The notes under the pieces: model-generated
Database searches by the model: none
The model's input: the letters and a program-made list of their open reading frames with translations, nothing else
Told to the model about the DNA's origin: nothing
Position numbers and translations under genes: made by a program
NCBI GenBank assembly: GCA_002789615.1
Contig: PFTO01000140.1
Span: 1-11,441 of the forward strand
Direction of reading: 5' to 3'
Length of the DNA: 11,441 nt
Source: Acidobacteria bacterium CG_4_9_14_3_um_filter_49_7
GTDB lineage: Bacteria > Acidobacteriota > Holophagae > Thermotomaculales > Thermotomaculaceae
In this document: positions 1-6,702 of the stretch, piece by piece
Numbering within the stretch: position 1 is the stretch's first letter
Layout: every line of letters begins with the position of its first letter

Positions 1-212
1 TCAAAAGAGATTTTCTACTTTTATTACATGTATGTTATGTATATATTTTTTGTTCTATAGTGTATTATTTTTATGCTGTTTTGAATATTTATGGATTCAG
101 GACTATTTTGTCGCCGAATCACACTATTATGCGGATTTGTTTTTCAAAACACGCACTTCTCCTCCGAGGTGAATGCATTGTCATACTCACTGCAAAAACT
201 GGTTGGTCCTGA
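1..212. other. AT-rich stretch without a recognisable gene
   Basis: The first 110 bases are strikingly AT-rich compared with the rest of the window. A 41-codon open frame runs from an ATG at 91 to a TAA at 214-216, but it has no ribosome binding site, an odd composition and no family I recognise, so I do not call it a gene. Its last codons run into the separate, frame-shifted coding-looking piece that follows, so the two could be parts of one decayed gene. No hairpin terminator or convincing promoter was seen. Confidence 0.5.
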
Positions 213-452
213 GTAAATTATTTATTTAATGCAGAAAGGTTCACTTTGTACCTTGTATATCGGGCTCAGAACTCCGATTTTCTGGTTTTCCGGACATATT
301 CCATGTTGTTCAGTTACAATCTGGGTAAGGTTGTCAGGCTCTGGAACTTTGATCTGGATCTTCGCAGTTTTGCCGTGGAAGGACAAAGCTCATTTGCAGT
401 GGACCAGGAGGATGCTCTGGTGCGGCTCTACAAGATTGGAAAGAAGTAAGAA
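213..452 (+). pseudogene. Coding-looking C-terminal remnant, unidentified
   Basis: From position 213 the frame is open for 79 codons to a TAA at 450-452. GC content and codon choice resemble real coding sequence, unlike the AT-rich DNA upstream. The translated piece has alternating hydrophobic/polar stretches (for example FTLYLVYRAQNSDFLVFR) like outer-membrane beta strands, and ends in a charged LVRLYKIGKK. There is no credible start: the frame is closed by a TGA at 210-212, and the only early start codon is an internal TTG at 246 without a Shine-Dalgarno site. I read it as the 3' end of a gene whose 5' part has been lost or frameshifted, perhaps a beta-barrel protein. The family is not recognised and a chance open frame is possible. 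Confidence 0.3.
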
Positions 453-469
453 TATTTCACTTGCTTTCC

Positions 470-625
470 ACTTTAAAAAATCGCATACCGCAACCATTTT
501 CACATCTCATTCCGAATCTACTCTTCACCCCAGCTTCATCCGAACTTTGTGCCTTCGTGTCTTTGTGCTAAATTCTCCTCTTCCTCCTCTATCTCTGTGA
601 CCTCAGCGGTTAAAAACTCCAGACT
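470..625. repeat. Degenerate intergenic repeat, CTTYGTGY type
   Basis: Positions 545-568 hold three consecutive 8-base units of form CTTYGTGY, followed by pyrimidine-rich sequence and a block reading CTCTGTGACCTCAGCGGTTA (593-612). Read on the minus strand this gives the 'ACCGCTGAGGTCACAGAG ... CACAAAGACACGAAGGCAC' wording of the dispersed intergenic repeats seen in many environmental bacterial genomes, sometimes beside GxxExxY-protein genes. That family resemblance is from memory. What is seen directly is the 8-base periodicity and the lack of coding features. No GxxExxY gene or transposase is present here. Confidence 0.5.
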
Positions 626-684
626 TTCTTTCTCCATCTCCTTGACGTAGAATAAGGTAAGAACAAGTTCAATTGGGGGGCCTG

Positions 685-1128
685 ATGTCCACGATCAAGA
701 TTGGTATCGTCATTTGTGACCGGTACCGAAATTGTGCGGGGGGAAAATGCTTTCGTTCATTGAGGGAACGGGAGGGGGCTTTTGACCGTTACAAGGGCAA
801 GGATGTGGAAATCGTTGGATACACCAGTTGCGGGGGCTGTCCCGGTGGTAATATTGAATATGCCCCGGAAGAAATGAAAAAGAATGGCGCTGATATCATC
901 CACTTTGCGACCGGTTTTGTGGTGGGGTATCCACCCTGCCCCCATATCGCCCATTTCAAGAAATACATTGAAGAGGCCTTTGGCCTGGAGGTTGTGGTCG
1001 GGACACATCCCATCCCGGAAAAGTATGTGATTGTTCATGAAAAACTGGGAACGTGGGAGTCGCCGGAATGGCAGGAATGGATTCGACCCACTTTCCCGGA
1101 AAGATCTGTTAGAAAGAATTATGATTAG
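685..1128 (+). CDS. CGGC-domain protein, putative metal-binding
   Basis: A 147-residue cytosolic protein. The ATG at 685 is preferred because a G-rich Shine-Dalgarno run (675-680) sits 4 nt upstream; an in-frame TTG at 673 would add four residues but has no site of its own. The pattern fits the CGGC domain: an N-terminal beta strand (IKIGIVICD), C11, C17 and C22 in CDRYRNCAGGKC, the signature SCGGCPG around C49-C52, and GYPPCPH with C85 and H87. The domain is predicted to bind metal through these cysteines and the histidine; its reaction is not established. The length is normal for a single-domain member. It is the only plus-strand protein gene called, it converges on the tRNA-Pro gene 18 nt away, and no partner gene is adjacent. 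No strong promoter was found upstream: the best -10-like hexamer is TAGAAT at 648-653. Confidence 0.85.
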   Translation: MSTIKIGIVICDRYRNCAGGKCFRSLREREGAFDRYKGKDVEIVGYTSCGGCPGGNIEYAPEEMKKNGADIIHFATGFVVGYPPCPHIAHFKKYIEEAFGLEVVVGTHPIPEKYVIVHEKLGTWESPEWQEWIRPTFPERSVRKNYD

Positions 1129-1146
1129 GAATTTAAAAGAGAAAAA

Positions 1147-1223
1147 TGGTCGGAGCGAGAAGATTTGAACTTCCGACCCCACCCACCCCAAGGGTGTGCG
1201 CTACCAGGCTGCGCCACGCTCCG
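1147..1223 (-). tRNA. tRNA-Pro, anticodon GGG
   Basis: A 77-nt cloverleaf with CCA encoded (1149-1147). The acceptor CGGAGCG pairs with CGCTCCG. The D-arm GCGC AGCCTGGTA GCGC follows, then anticodon stem CACCC/GGGTG with loop TTGGGGT, giving anticodon GGG, then a T-arm GGAAG TTCAAAT CTTCT. The layout closely follows bacterial proline tRNAs. GGG reads the CCC and CCU codons. The RNA is followed on its own strand by the T-rich ATTTTTCTCTTTT, which may act in termination. It has its own promoter and converges with the CGGC-protein gene. Confidence 0.97.
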
Positions 1224-1236
1224 ACCAGTACTGTTC

Positions 1237-1264
1237 ATTATAGTGACCGGTGCGTAAATTTCAA
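1237..1264 (-). promoter_or_regulatory. Sigma-70-type promoter of tRNA-Pro
   Basis: On the minus strand a -35 box TTGAAA (1264-1259) and a perfect -10 box TATAAT (1242-1237) are separated by 16 nt. The -10 box ends 13 nt before the mature tRNA start, so transcription would begin near 1230 with a very short leader. The -35 box overlaps the TGA stop codon of the SurA-N-like gene (1263-1261), so the tRNA can be transcribed independently of the pyrH-frr operon. Confidence 0.75.
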
Positions 1265-1863
1265 TGCTTTTCTGACTGAATAGTATCTGGGGTAGAGATA
1301 CTTTTTGCCGGGGGTTCCTGAAAGAGCAGGTTCACTACCGGGACATCCGGTTCCAGGCCTGACGCAAGGGTGGTCAGGGCGTCTTCACCAGGCTTGAGAG
1401 AACCGGATCGACTGCGAATATAGTGCTGTACTACAAGTTCCCGCCGAAGGACTTCTTCCAGCAGAGAAAGTGATACATGGCAATTGTCAAGGGAATGGCT
1501 ATTAAGCAGGCGAAATCCCCGGCTTGAATCCATCACTCTAAGCGCCTGTCTGAGAATCAGCGGGGGGAACTTGAATCCGCCGAATTCTGTTGCAGTCTGG
1601 TAGAGTTTCTCCGACGCGATCATTCGCTCTATCTGCTGCCTGGCCTCAGCGGTCAACGGCTCCGAAAGACACTCGCCTGACTGCAGATAGATCCACGCCC
1701 GCACTTCAGACAAGGTGACAGGACGATCCCCAACAACAAGAGCCAGCCGGTCAACCCCCGTCCATCCTCCATTGGCGATAATCAGGAAGAGAAGGATCGG
1801 AGCGCTAAACTTCCATAATGTCAGTTTGCTTTTGCTTTGAAATTTCCGCAATGCTATCCACAT
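1261..1863 (-). CDS. SurA N-terminal-like exported protein, no PPIase domain
   Basis: A 200-residue protein with a basic N-terminus, one hydrophobic segment at about residues 20-34 ([12 protein letters not shown]) serving as signal peptide or anchor, then the phrase DRLALVVGDRPVTLSEV at about 38-54. That phrase is typical of the start of the mature N-terminal domain of SurA/peptidyl-prolyl isomerase-type periplasmic chaperones. The rest is helical, and no rotamase or parvulin domain follows. The tail (PPAKSISTPDTIQSEKH) looks disordered. The gene begins inside frr, overlapping its end by 59 nt; there is no good Shine-Dalgarno site before the ATG, so translational coupling to frr is likely. 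An in-frame TTG five codons in is another possible start. An envelope chaperone-like role is inferred, and catalytic activity is not supported. Confidence 0.65.
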   Translation of the reverse strand: MWIALRKFQSKSKLTLWKFSAPILLFLIIANGGWTGVDRLALVVGDRPVTLSEVRAWIYLQSGECLSEPLTAEARQQIERMIASEKLYQTATEFGGFKFPPLILRQALRVMDSSRGFRLLNSHSLDNCHVSLSLLEEVLRRELVVQHYIRSRSGSLKPGEDALTTLASGLEPDVPVVNLLFQEPPAKSISTPDTIQSEKH

Positions 1864-2362
1864 ATTTATCTGTCAACTTCTGGATTTCATCCTCGCATTT
1901 ATGTTCATCATCTTCGGATATCATTTTTTCCCTCAAGAATTCTTTGGCCTGGTCACGGGCATCTCTTCTGATGTTCCGAATCGCTATCTTGCTCTGCTCT
2001 TCATATTCCTGGATCTTCTTGCTCAACATCTTGCGTCGATCTTCTGTCAAAGGGGGGATGGGTACCCGGATAAGCTTCCCATCATTGTTTGGATTCAGTC
2101 CAAGATCCGAGCTTTGAATCGCCTTCTCGATTACGGTAATGGTTCCGGCATCAAAGGGTGAAATCACCACCAGTGTCGCATCAGGAGATGACAATGTGGC
2201 CAGCTGGTTTAACGCCATTTCAGAACCAAAGTAGTCCACATGAATGTTATCAAAAATGGTAACAGAGGCCCGCCCGGTACGAAGCGAGGACAACTCTTTC
2301 CTGAACACGTCCACAGTCTTTATCATGTGGGATTCTGCCTCCTGCAACACTTCCTTAATCAT
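1805..2362 (-). CDS. frr: Ribosome recycling factor
   Basis: A 185-residue RRF, the standard length. With EF-G it splits post-termination ribosomes into subunits in the cytosol. The protein shows the family phrases [14 protein letters not shown] near the N-terminus, the beta-rich domain II beginning [20 protein letters not shown], then [15 protein letters not shown] and the long C-terminal helix with [11 protein letters not shown]. The ATG at 2362 is supported by a clear GGAGG Shine-Dalgarno five nt upstream, inside the end of pyrH. It overlaps pyrH by 8 nt and is followed, with a 59-nt overlap, by the SurA-N-like gene. The pyrH-frr order is conserved across bacteria, so operon expression is expected. 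Confidence 0.98.
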   Translation of the reverse strand: MIKEVLQEAESHMIKTVDVFRKELSSLRTGRASVTIFDNIHVDYFGSEMALNQLATLSSPDATLVVISPFDAGTITVIEKAIQSSDLGLNPNNDGKLIRVPIPPLTEDRRKMLSKKIQEYEEQSKIAIRNIRRDARDQAKEFLREKMISEDDEHKCEDEIQKLTDKYVDSIAEISKQKQTDIMEV

Positions 2363-3101
2363 CTGAGCCTCCTTCTTTCCTTACCTTTGTTCCTACCGAT
2401 TCGCCCAGGACTATTCTAGCCAGATTCCCGGGGCGAATCATGCTGAAAACAATGATCTCCAGGTTATTTTCCATACTGAGCGATATTGCCGTGGAATCCA
2501 TAACCCGCAACCCCTGCTTCAATACTCTCATATAGTCGACTTCTTTCAGAAAACGGGCGTTCGGATTGGTGACCGGATCCGCTGTGTATACCCCATCAAC
2601 CTTTGTAGCTTTCAGCAGCACGTCTGCGCCGATTTCGTTTGCCCTGAGTGAGGCCGCGGTGTCAGTTGTGAAGAACGGGTTGCCGGTACCGGCCCCAAAA
2701 ATGACGATCCGTCCCTTCTCCAGATGGCGAATCGCACGCCGCCGGATGAAGGTCTCCGCCACCGCCCGGACTTCCAGCGCGGAAAGTACCCGTGTGGGAA
2801 CGCCCTGCTTTTCAATGGCATCCTGGAGAGAAAGACAGTTGATAAGGGTCGCCATCATACCCATGTAGTCCCCGGTTACCCGATCCATGCCGTCTTCGCT
2901 GCCGGAAACACCCCGGAATATGTTTCCCGCGCCGATGACCATCCCGATCTGCACTCCCATCTGATGGATTTCAGCAATTTCCTCTGCCAGGCGCCGGACA
3001 ATACTATTGTCAATACCAAAGCCCTTGTCTCCCATCAGCGCTTCTCCGCTGAGTTTCAGCAGAACCCGTTTGTAAATCGGTTTTCTCTCTTCAGTTTTCA
3101 T
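2355..3101 (-). CDS. pyrH: UMP kinase
   Basis: PyrH phosphorylates UMP to UDP with ATP in pyrimidine nucleotide synthesis and is a cytosolic hexamer of the amino-acid-kinase fold. Visible motifs in the 248-residue product are [19 protein letters not shown] (13-31), [10 protein letters not shown] (55-64), [19 protein letters not shown] (77-95), [20 protein letters not shown] (136-155), [13 protein letters not shown] (164-176) and [13 protein letters not shown] (201-213). I chose the ATG at 3101 because it yields the normal family N-terminus. An in-frame ATG at 3143 would add 14 residues unlike the family. Neither start has a strong Shine-Dalgarno site. rpsB and tsf, the usual upstream partners, are absent; a gene-free tract lies upstream and must carry the promoter. 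Confidence 0.97.
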   Translation of the reverse strand: MKTEERKPIYKRVLLKLSGEALMGDKGFGIDNSIVRRLAEEIAEIHQMGVQIGMVIGAGNIFRGVSGSEDGMDRVTGDYMGMMATLINCLSLQDAIEKQGVPTRVLSALEVRAVAETFIRRRAIRHLEKGRIVIFGAGTGNPFFTTDTAASLRANEIGADVLLKATKVDGVYTADPVTNPNARFLKEVDYMRVLKQGLRVMDSTAISLSMENNLEIIVFSMIRPGNLARIVLGESVGTKVRKEGGSDD

Positions 3102-3321
3102 GTTGTTACGATACCAGATACCGCCGACAAATTGCAAGCTCATTGTCAGAGTGAAGAAGAAGTGGGTGTTGTGAGTGAGGCGTGGGCGATAGAGAATGCA
3201 AGTGCACGTACGAGTGCGAGGTAAAGAGAAAAATAAGAAACTTTGTTCTTTCTTTGCCTCTACTCATCACCCATCACAGTGTTGAAAACACAATCACCCT
3301 TCACTCGGCTTTTAAGCCAAC
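3102..3321. repeat. Gene-free tract upstream of pyrH with repeat-like sequence
   Basis: No coding region is supportable here. The tract has unusual wording compared with the flanking genes: purine-rich on one strand, with short palindromes (GTGCAC, CGTACG at 3201-3212) and an imperfect inverted repeat of about 20 nt, whose arms at 3162-3181 and 3256-3274 share TGGGTG, TGAGT and GAGGC. A GGCTT/AAGCC hairpin lies at about 3307-3318 but has no T-run, so it is not a convincing terminator. It resembles dispersed intergenic repeat debris, although that identity is inferred. It should also contain the pyrH promoter; no clean -35/-10 pair stood out. Confidence 0.4.
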
Positions 3322-3573
3322 TCAACCTTGACTTCCACCCAGACTGGTCTCCAGAGTGTATTCGGCATCCTCAAAAATATTCTCCACAATGCAGGTTATT
3401 TTCGCCCTGGAAAATTCTGTGGCAAACATTTCCTCAATCCTGTCTTTCCCCTCAACAGGCAATTCCGGAACCTGGTAATTCACCGCTTTTTCATGATAAA
3501 GACCTGAAATGGCTTTGGCATCGCCGGAATTGAAGGCGTCAACCCATTTTTCTAAGACTTTTCGGGGTTTCAC
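3322..3573 (-). pseudogene. SnoaL-like (NTF2-fold) protein, 3'-truncated
   Basis: An 83-residue product starting at a GTG (3573) with a good AAGGAG site five nt upstream; the frame extends further upstream to a TTG with no such site. The N-terminal part (PRKVLEKWVDAFNSGDAKAI, then LYHEKAVNYQ, VEGKDRIEEMF and IVENIFEDAEY) matches the first two thirds of SnoaL-like polyketide-cyclase-family proteins. Family members normally continue for about 30 more residues, with a phrase like LEWRDP..GLRGCGFFHV, but here the frame goes straight into TLETSLGGSQG and stops. No trace of the missing part was found in the other minus-strand frames down to 3144. I infer a 3' truncation at the junction with the repeat-like tract, leaving a probably non-functional gene. 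It lies 51 nt after the GNAT gene and may share its transcript. Confidence 0.7.
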
Positions 3574-3624
3574 AAACACTCCTTGTTTCTGAAAGAATTT
3601 AACAGCCGGCAAGTGAGACGGCAA

Positions 3625-4113
3625 TTATGTTTGGAGCCATTTATACATTACCAGGGCATCCACATATCCTTTTACGGGGTGATTGAATGCTCCCGGAAGA
3701 CGGCCCACCGTTTCAAATCCCAATTTGTTCCATAATCTCACAGCCCCTTCGTTACTGGAAGCAACAAAATTAAATTGCATCGCCTTATATCCCAGTGACA
3801 TTGCAATTTCCTGTGAATGCTCACACATGGCAGTTGCCAATCCTCTGCCCCTCGCTCCGGATGACACCATGTAGCCACAGTTGCACACATGATTGCCGGG
3901 GCCGTTCTGATTTGTTTTGATGTAATAGGTGGCCAGGATTTCTCCATTCTCTTCGACCACATAGGTCTCCCTTGGCGCACTCATCCATATCCTGAATGCC
4001 TCTTCCTTAGTGGTTTCCGGCGGATAGGCATAGGTTTCGCCAGCAGCTGTAATTTCATGAAAGATCGGCCAGATTGCATCAAAATCGGTCTCGATGGCGC
4101 GCCTGATATTCAT
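3625..4113 (-). CDS. GNAT-family N-acetyltransferase
   Basis: A 162-residue single-domain acetyltransferase that would transfer acetyl from acetyl-CoA to an amine. The ATG at 4113 is chosen because AAAGGAG stands 8 nt upstream; the in-frame ATG at 4143 lacks such a site. Family marks are the N-terminal IRRAIETDFDAIWPIFHEI, the acetyl-CoA-binding loop VSSGARGRGLATAM (about 83-96), and the C-terminal FNFVASSNEGAVRLWNKLGF with ETVGRLPGAF. The substrate is unknown; the layout resembles the YhhY/phosphinothricin-acetyltransferase-like branch. It is separated from rnj by about 130 nt with a candidate promoter, so it probably starts a new transcription unit. Confidence 0.92.
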   Translation of the reverse strand: MNIRRAIETDFDAIWPIFHEITAAGETYAYPPETTKEEAFRIWMSAPRETYVVEENGEILATYYIKTNQNGPGNHVCNCGYMVSSGARGRGLATAMCEHSQEIAMSLGYKAMQFNFVASSNEGAVRLWNKLGFETVGRLPGAFNHPVKGYVDALVMYKWLQT

Positions 4114-4173
4114 TCCGGGCTCTCCTTTACCAGAGAAGGTCATCTGTATGAGATAGCTGTTTGGTCAAAATTG

Positions 4174-4202
4174 AGTTTAGATTACATCCCCTTTTTTTTC
4201 AA
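4174..4202 (-). promoter_or_regulatory. Candidate promoter for GNAT/SnoaL unit
   Basis: On the minus strand TTGAAA (4202-4197) and TAAACT (4179-4174, four of six consensus bases) are spaced exactly 17 nt apart, 60 nt upstream of the GNAT start codon. The -35 box runs into a run of eight A residues. A weak CCCTT/AAGGG hairpin (about 4205-4189) overlaps the same spot but has no T-run after it, so I do not call it an rnj terminator. Support is moderate: motif and location only. Confidence 0.4.
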
Positions 4203-4241
4203 GGGAACAGTCGTTTCGGGCGCAGGAGAGGGAACGCTATT

Positions 4242-5945
4242 CTATTTTCTCTTTCCGCCCGGAACCGTGAGGATGATGGGGAGAATGACGGGGAAACTGT
4301 TCATCCGCTTTCTGAAGTAGCTTCTGAGCGTAGACCTGATTTTCGGGCGTACTACTTCCCAGTTCAGCCGCTCTTTTCTTTTCATCTCCGAGAAGCGACG
4401 GCGAACCCGATCCCGGATCTGGACCATTTCAGCTTCATCATCAGACAGAAGCAGAAAACCACGGGTAATCACTTCGACCTCTCCAATCAGTTCTGCGGAT
4501 TGTTCATCCACTATGAGAGTGACCACAATCAATCCATCCTCCGACAGGCGACGCCGATCCCGTAGGGCAATATCTTCCAGTTCTTCAAACCGGTCGCCTT
4601 CAATGAAGCGGCGGTTGATTTCAATGGAGTCTATTTTGCGTATCCTGTCATCGGTGAGTTCCAGAATATCCCCGCTGTCCACTATAAGAATTCGGCGCCG
4701 TTTCAATCCCATCTCTTTCGCCAGACCAGCATGGTGAACCAGTTGCATCCGGTCGCCATGAATTGGAACAAAATTATGGGGCATCAGCAAACTGAAGACA
4801 AGTTTCAACTCTTCCCGACTTGCGTGGCCGGACACGTGGACTTCGGAAATTTCCTCGTAATGGACATCTGCCTCCATTCGATACAGGCTGTTGATAATCC
4901 GCATGACGGATTTTTCATTTCCTGGAATGGTTTTGGCCGAGATGATAATGGTATCACCTGGATAGATTTCCACCTGTTTTGTTTCTCCCCGGGCAATCCG
5001 GGACAGGGCAGACATGGGTTCTCCCTGGGAACCCGTAGTTATGACAATGAGGCGATGTTCAGGAATATCCCGAATCTCTTCCTTATTGGCCATGACACCG
5101 GCGGGCATTTTCAGATAACCCAATTGGCGGGCTACAGCCATCGCGTTTTCCAGGCTTCTTCCTAGAAGTATAACCCTTCGGTTCAATTCCTTTGCGATAT
5201 TGACAATCTGCTGAATTCGATGAATGTGGCTTGAAAAACAGGCTACAATCACTTTCTGCCGGCTGGATTCGATAATTTCCTGCAGCGAGTCACCCACGGT
5301 ACGTTCAGAAAGGGTGTAGCCTTCCTTCGCAATGTTGGTGGAGTCTGATAACAGGACGTTAATGCCCTTCCGACCCCATTCAGCAAACCCGGCAAAATCA
5401 AAATTTTTCCCATCAATCGGTGTCTGATCTACTTTGAAATCACCGGTATGAAATGCCGTTCCCGCCGGAGATTCAATGACCAGTGACACACAGTCCACAA
5501 TGCTGTGGGTTACCCGAAGCAGGTGCACTTTGATTTCCCCGAAGCTTAAGGTGTCTCCGGCAGCCGCTTCATGGAGGTTTACCTGGTGTTCAAATGTGTG
5601 TTCTTCCATTCGTTTCCGGATAAATCCGCAGGTGAGCCTTGTTCCGTAGATCTCCATATCCCGACCAAGGTCATGGCAGAGAAAAGGAACACCGCCGATA
5701 TGGTCTTCGTGTCCATGGGTGATCACTGCCGCGGCAATGAGCCTGGAAACGCCGATTTCATTCAGGACAGTGTAATCGGGCACAATCAGATTCACGCCGG
5801 GTTGGTCCGTGTCCGGAAACATGACCCCTGCGTCTACAATCAAGGCCGTGTCGTTGTAGCGGTAAAGGGTCGCGTTCATGCCGAATTCGCCTACACCACC
5901 GATTGGGAGAATCTGCAGTGTTCCGGGATTATAATTGTATGCCAT
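4242..5945 (-). CDS. rnj: Ribonuclease J
   Basis: A 567-residue metallo-beta-lactamase/beta-CASP nuclease with 5'-to-3' exo- and endonuclease activity in mRNA decay and rRNA maturation. The order is GGVGEFGMN (16-24), zinc-binding HGHEDHIGG (77-85), H147-S148, HTGDFKVD (166-173), SDSTNIAKEGYT (200-211), the beta-CASP segment with ITTGSQGEPMSAL (302-314), VSGHAS (371-376) and PIHGDRMQL (394-402), then the C-terminal domain ending with RSYFRKRMNSFPVILPIIL. All expected metal ligands are present and the length is normal. The ATG at 5945 has a GAGAGGTG site seven nt upstream and lies inside rsmA (17-nt overlap), indicating coupled translation. It is the last gene of the cluster that begins with or before pheT. 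Confidence 0.98.
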   Translation of the reverse strand: MAYNYNPGTLQILPIGGVGEFGMNATLYRYNDTALIVDAGVMFPDTDQPGVNLIVPDYTVLNEIGVSRLIAAAVITHGHEDHIGGVPFLCHDLGRDMEIYGTRLTCGFIRKRMEEHTFEHQVNLHEAAAGDTLSFGEIKVHLLRVTHSIVDCVSLVIESPAGTAFHTGDFKVDQTPIDGKNFDFAGFAEWGRKGINVLLSDSTNIAKEGYTLSERTVGDSLQEIIESSRQKVIVACFSSHIHRIQQIVNIAKELNRRVILLGRSLENAMAVARQLGYLKMPAGVMANKEEIRDIPEHRLIVITTGSQGEPMSALSRIARGETKQVEIYPGDTIIISAKTIPGNEKSVMRIINSLYRMEADVHYEEISEVHVSGHASREELKLVFSLLMPHNFVPIHGDRMQLVHHAGLAKEMGLKRRRILIVDSGDILELTDDRIRKIDSIEINRRFIEGDRFEELEDIALRDRRRLSEDGLIVVTLIVDEQSAELIGEVEVITRGFLLLSDDEAEMVQIRDRVRRRFSEMKRKERLNWEVVRPKIRSTLRSYFRKRMNSFPVILPIILTVPGGKRK

Positions 5946-6702
5946 TTGTTTTCACCTCTCTGTACAGGGCCATCAACTGTGGGGATGACAACTGGTCCAC
6001 CCTCACTGATTGAGACAGTTTCAGTTTTTGAAAAATCCCGGATATAGCGTTGTTCCGTTTTCTCATAAGATTCTTATACAACATTTTTCGCCGATTTTCA
6101 AAAATCCAGCGGCAGAATCGAAAGTACTCAGCCTCAGGTTCAACCTGAAATTTCTCTCTGCGAACGAAATGAATCACAGCAGAGTTCACTTTGGGCGGCG
6201 GGCTGAAGCTGGCAGGCTTCAGTGTCATGACCCGTTCTGTTTCAAAAAATGGCAATACGGCCAGATTCAATGGTCCGGATTCTGATACCACTTTGTCCGC
6301 CACTTCCCTCTGAAACATGAGAACCATTTCGGGAATCCGATTTGCGTTTCTGCAGAAAATGAATGTCAAGGGCGATGCAATGTTATAGGGAAGATTGGAA
6401 ACAACCGCTGTCTGTCCCCAGGCCTCCGGCATGCCTTCCATGACGTCAAGTGCGTCACCTGACACGATATCCAGTTTGTTCTCAAAACGGCTTTCAAGCG
6501 CTGGAATTAATTCGAAATCTCTTTCCACAACACGTATCGGCTGGCCCCGGCTCAGGAGAACTTCCGTCAGAATGCCATCACCTGGCCCAATTTCAACAAC
6601 AGAACCGTTCCATTTCAGAAAATCGACAATTCGCTCCGCGGTTTCGGGATTTGTGAGAAAATGTTGTCCGAAATGCTTCTTGCGTCTTATTTGGGAATCC
6701 AT
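5929..6702 (-). CDS. rsmA: 16S rRNA (A1518/A1519-N6)-dimethyltransferase
   Basis: RsmA/KsgA uses SAM to dimethylate two adjacent adenosines in the 3'-terminal hairpin of 16S rRNA during 30S assembly. The 257-residue product shows RRKKHFGQHFL (6-16), the SAM-binding VEIGPGDGILTE (36-47), the acidic ERDFELIPAL (60-69), SGDALDV (81-87), the catalytic NLPYNIASP (103-111) and FSPPPKVNSAVIHF (166-179). The length is typical. After FQREVADKV the family usually has a YGRLSV-like stretch, where this protein reads SGPLNLAV, a mild divergence. The ATG at 6702 overlaps the end of the 91-codon gene by 16 nt, has no strong Shine-Dalgarno and is probably translated by coupling. Confidence 0.97.
   Translation of the reverse strand: MDSQIRRKKHFGQHFLTNPETAERIVDFLKWNGSVVEIGPGDGILTEVLLSRGQPIRVVERDFELIPALESRFENKLDIVSGDALDVMEGMPEAWGQTAVVSNLPYNIASPLTFIFCRNANRIPEMVLMFQREVADKVVSESGPLNLAVLPFFETERVMTLKPASFSPPPKVNSAVIHFVRREKFQVEPEAEYFRFCRWIFENRRKMLYKNLMRKRNNAISGIFQKLKLSQSVRVDQLSSPQLMALYREVKTNGIQL

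Noticed and set aside
545..568. CRISPR-like short repeats
   Set aside because: The units are 8 bases, contiguous and degenerate, without spacers or cas genes.
229..600. A 123-codon plus-strand frame
   Set aside because: Its second half lies in the repeat-like pyrimidine-rich tract, its composition is odd, and its overlapping frame (213-452) looks more protein-like.
757..1191. A 144-codon minus-strand open frame across the CGGC-protein gene and into the tRNA
   Set aside because: It is antisense to a gene with clear family motifs and runs into the tRNA sequence; its translation has no coherent domain.
3322..3345. Frameshifted continuation of the SnoaL gene (a shifted frame reads TLWRPVWVEVKVELA then stop)
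   Set aside because: The shifted-frame peptide does not resemble the expected SnoaL C-terminal part, so it is more likely coincidental wording in the repeat-like DNA.
4189..4205. Rho-independent terminator after rnj
   Set aside because: The stem is only about five pairs with an A-rich loop and is not followed by a T-run on the minus strand.
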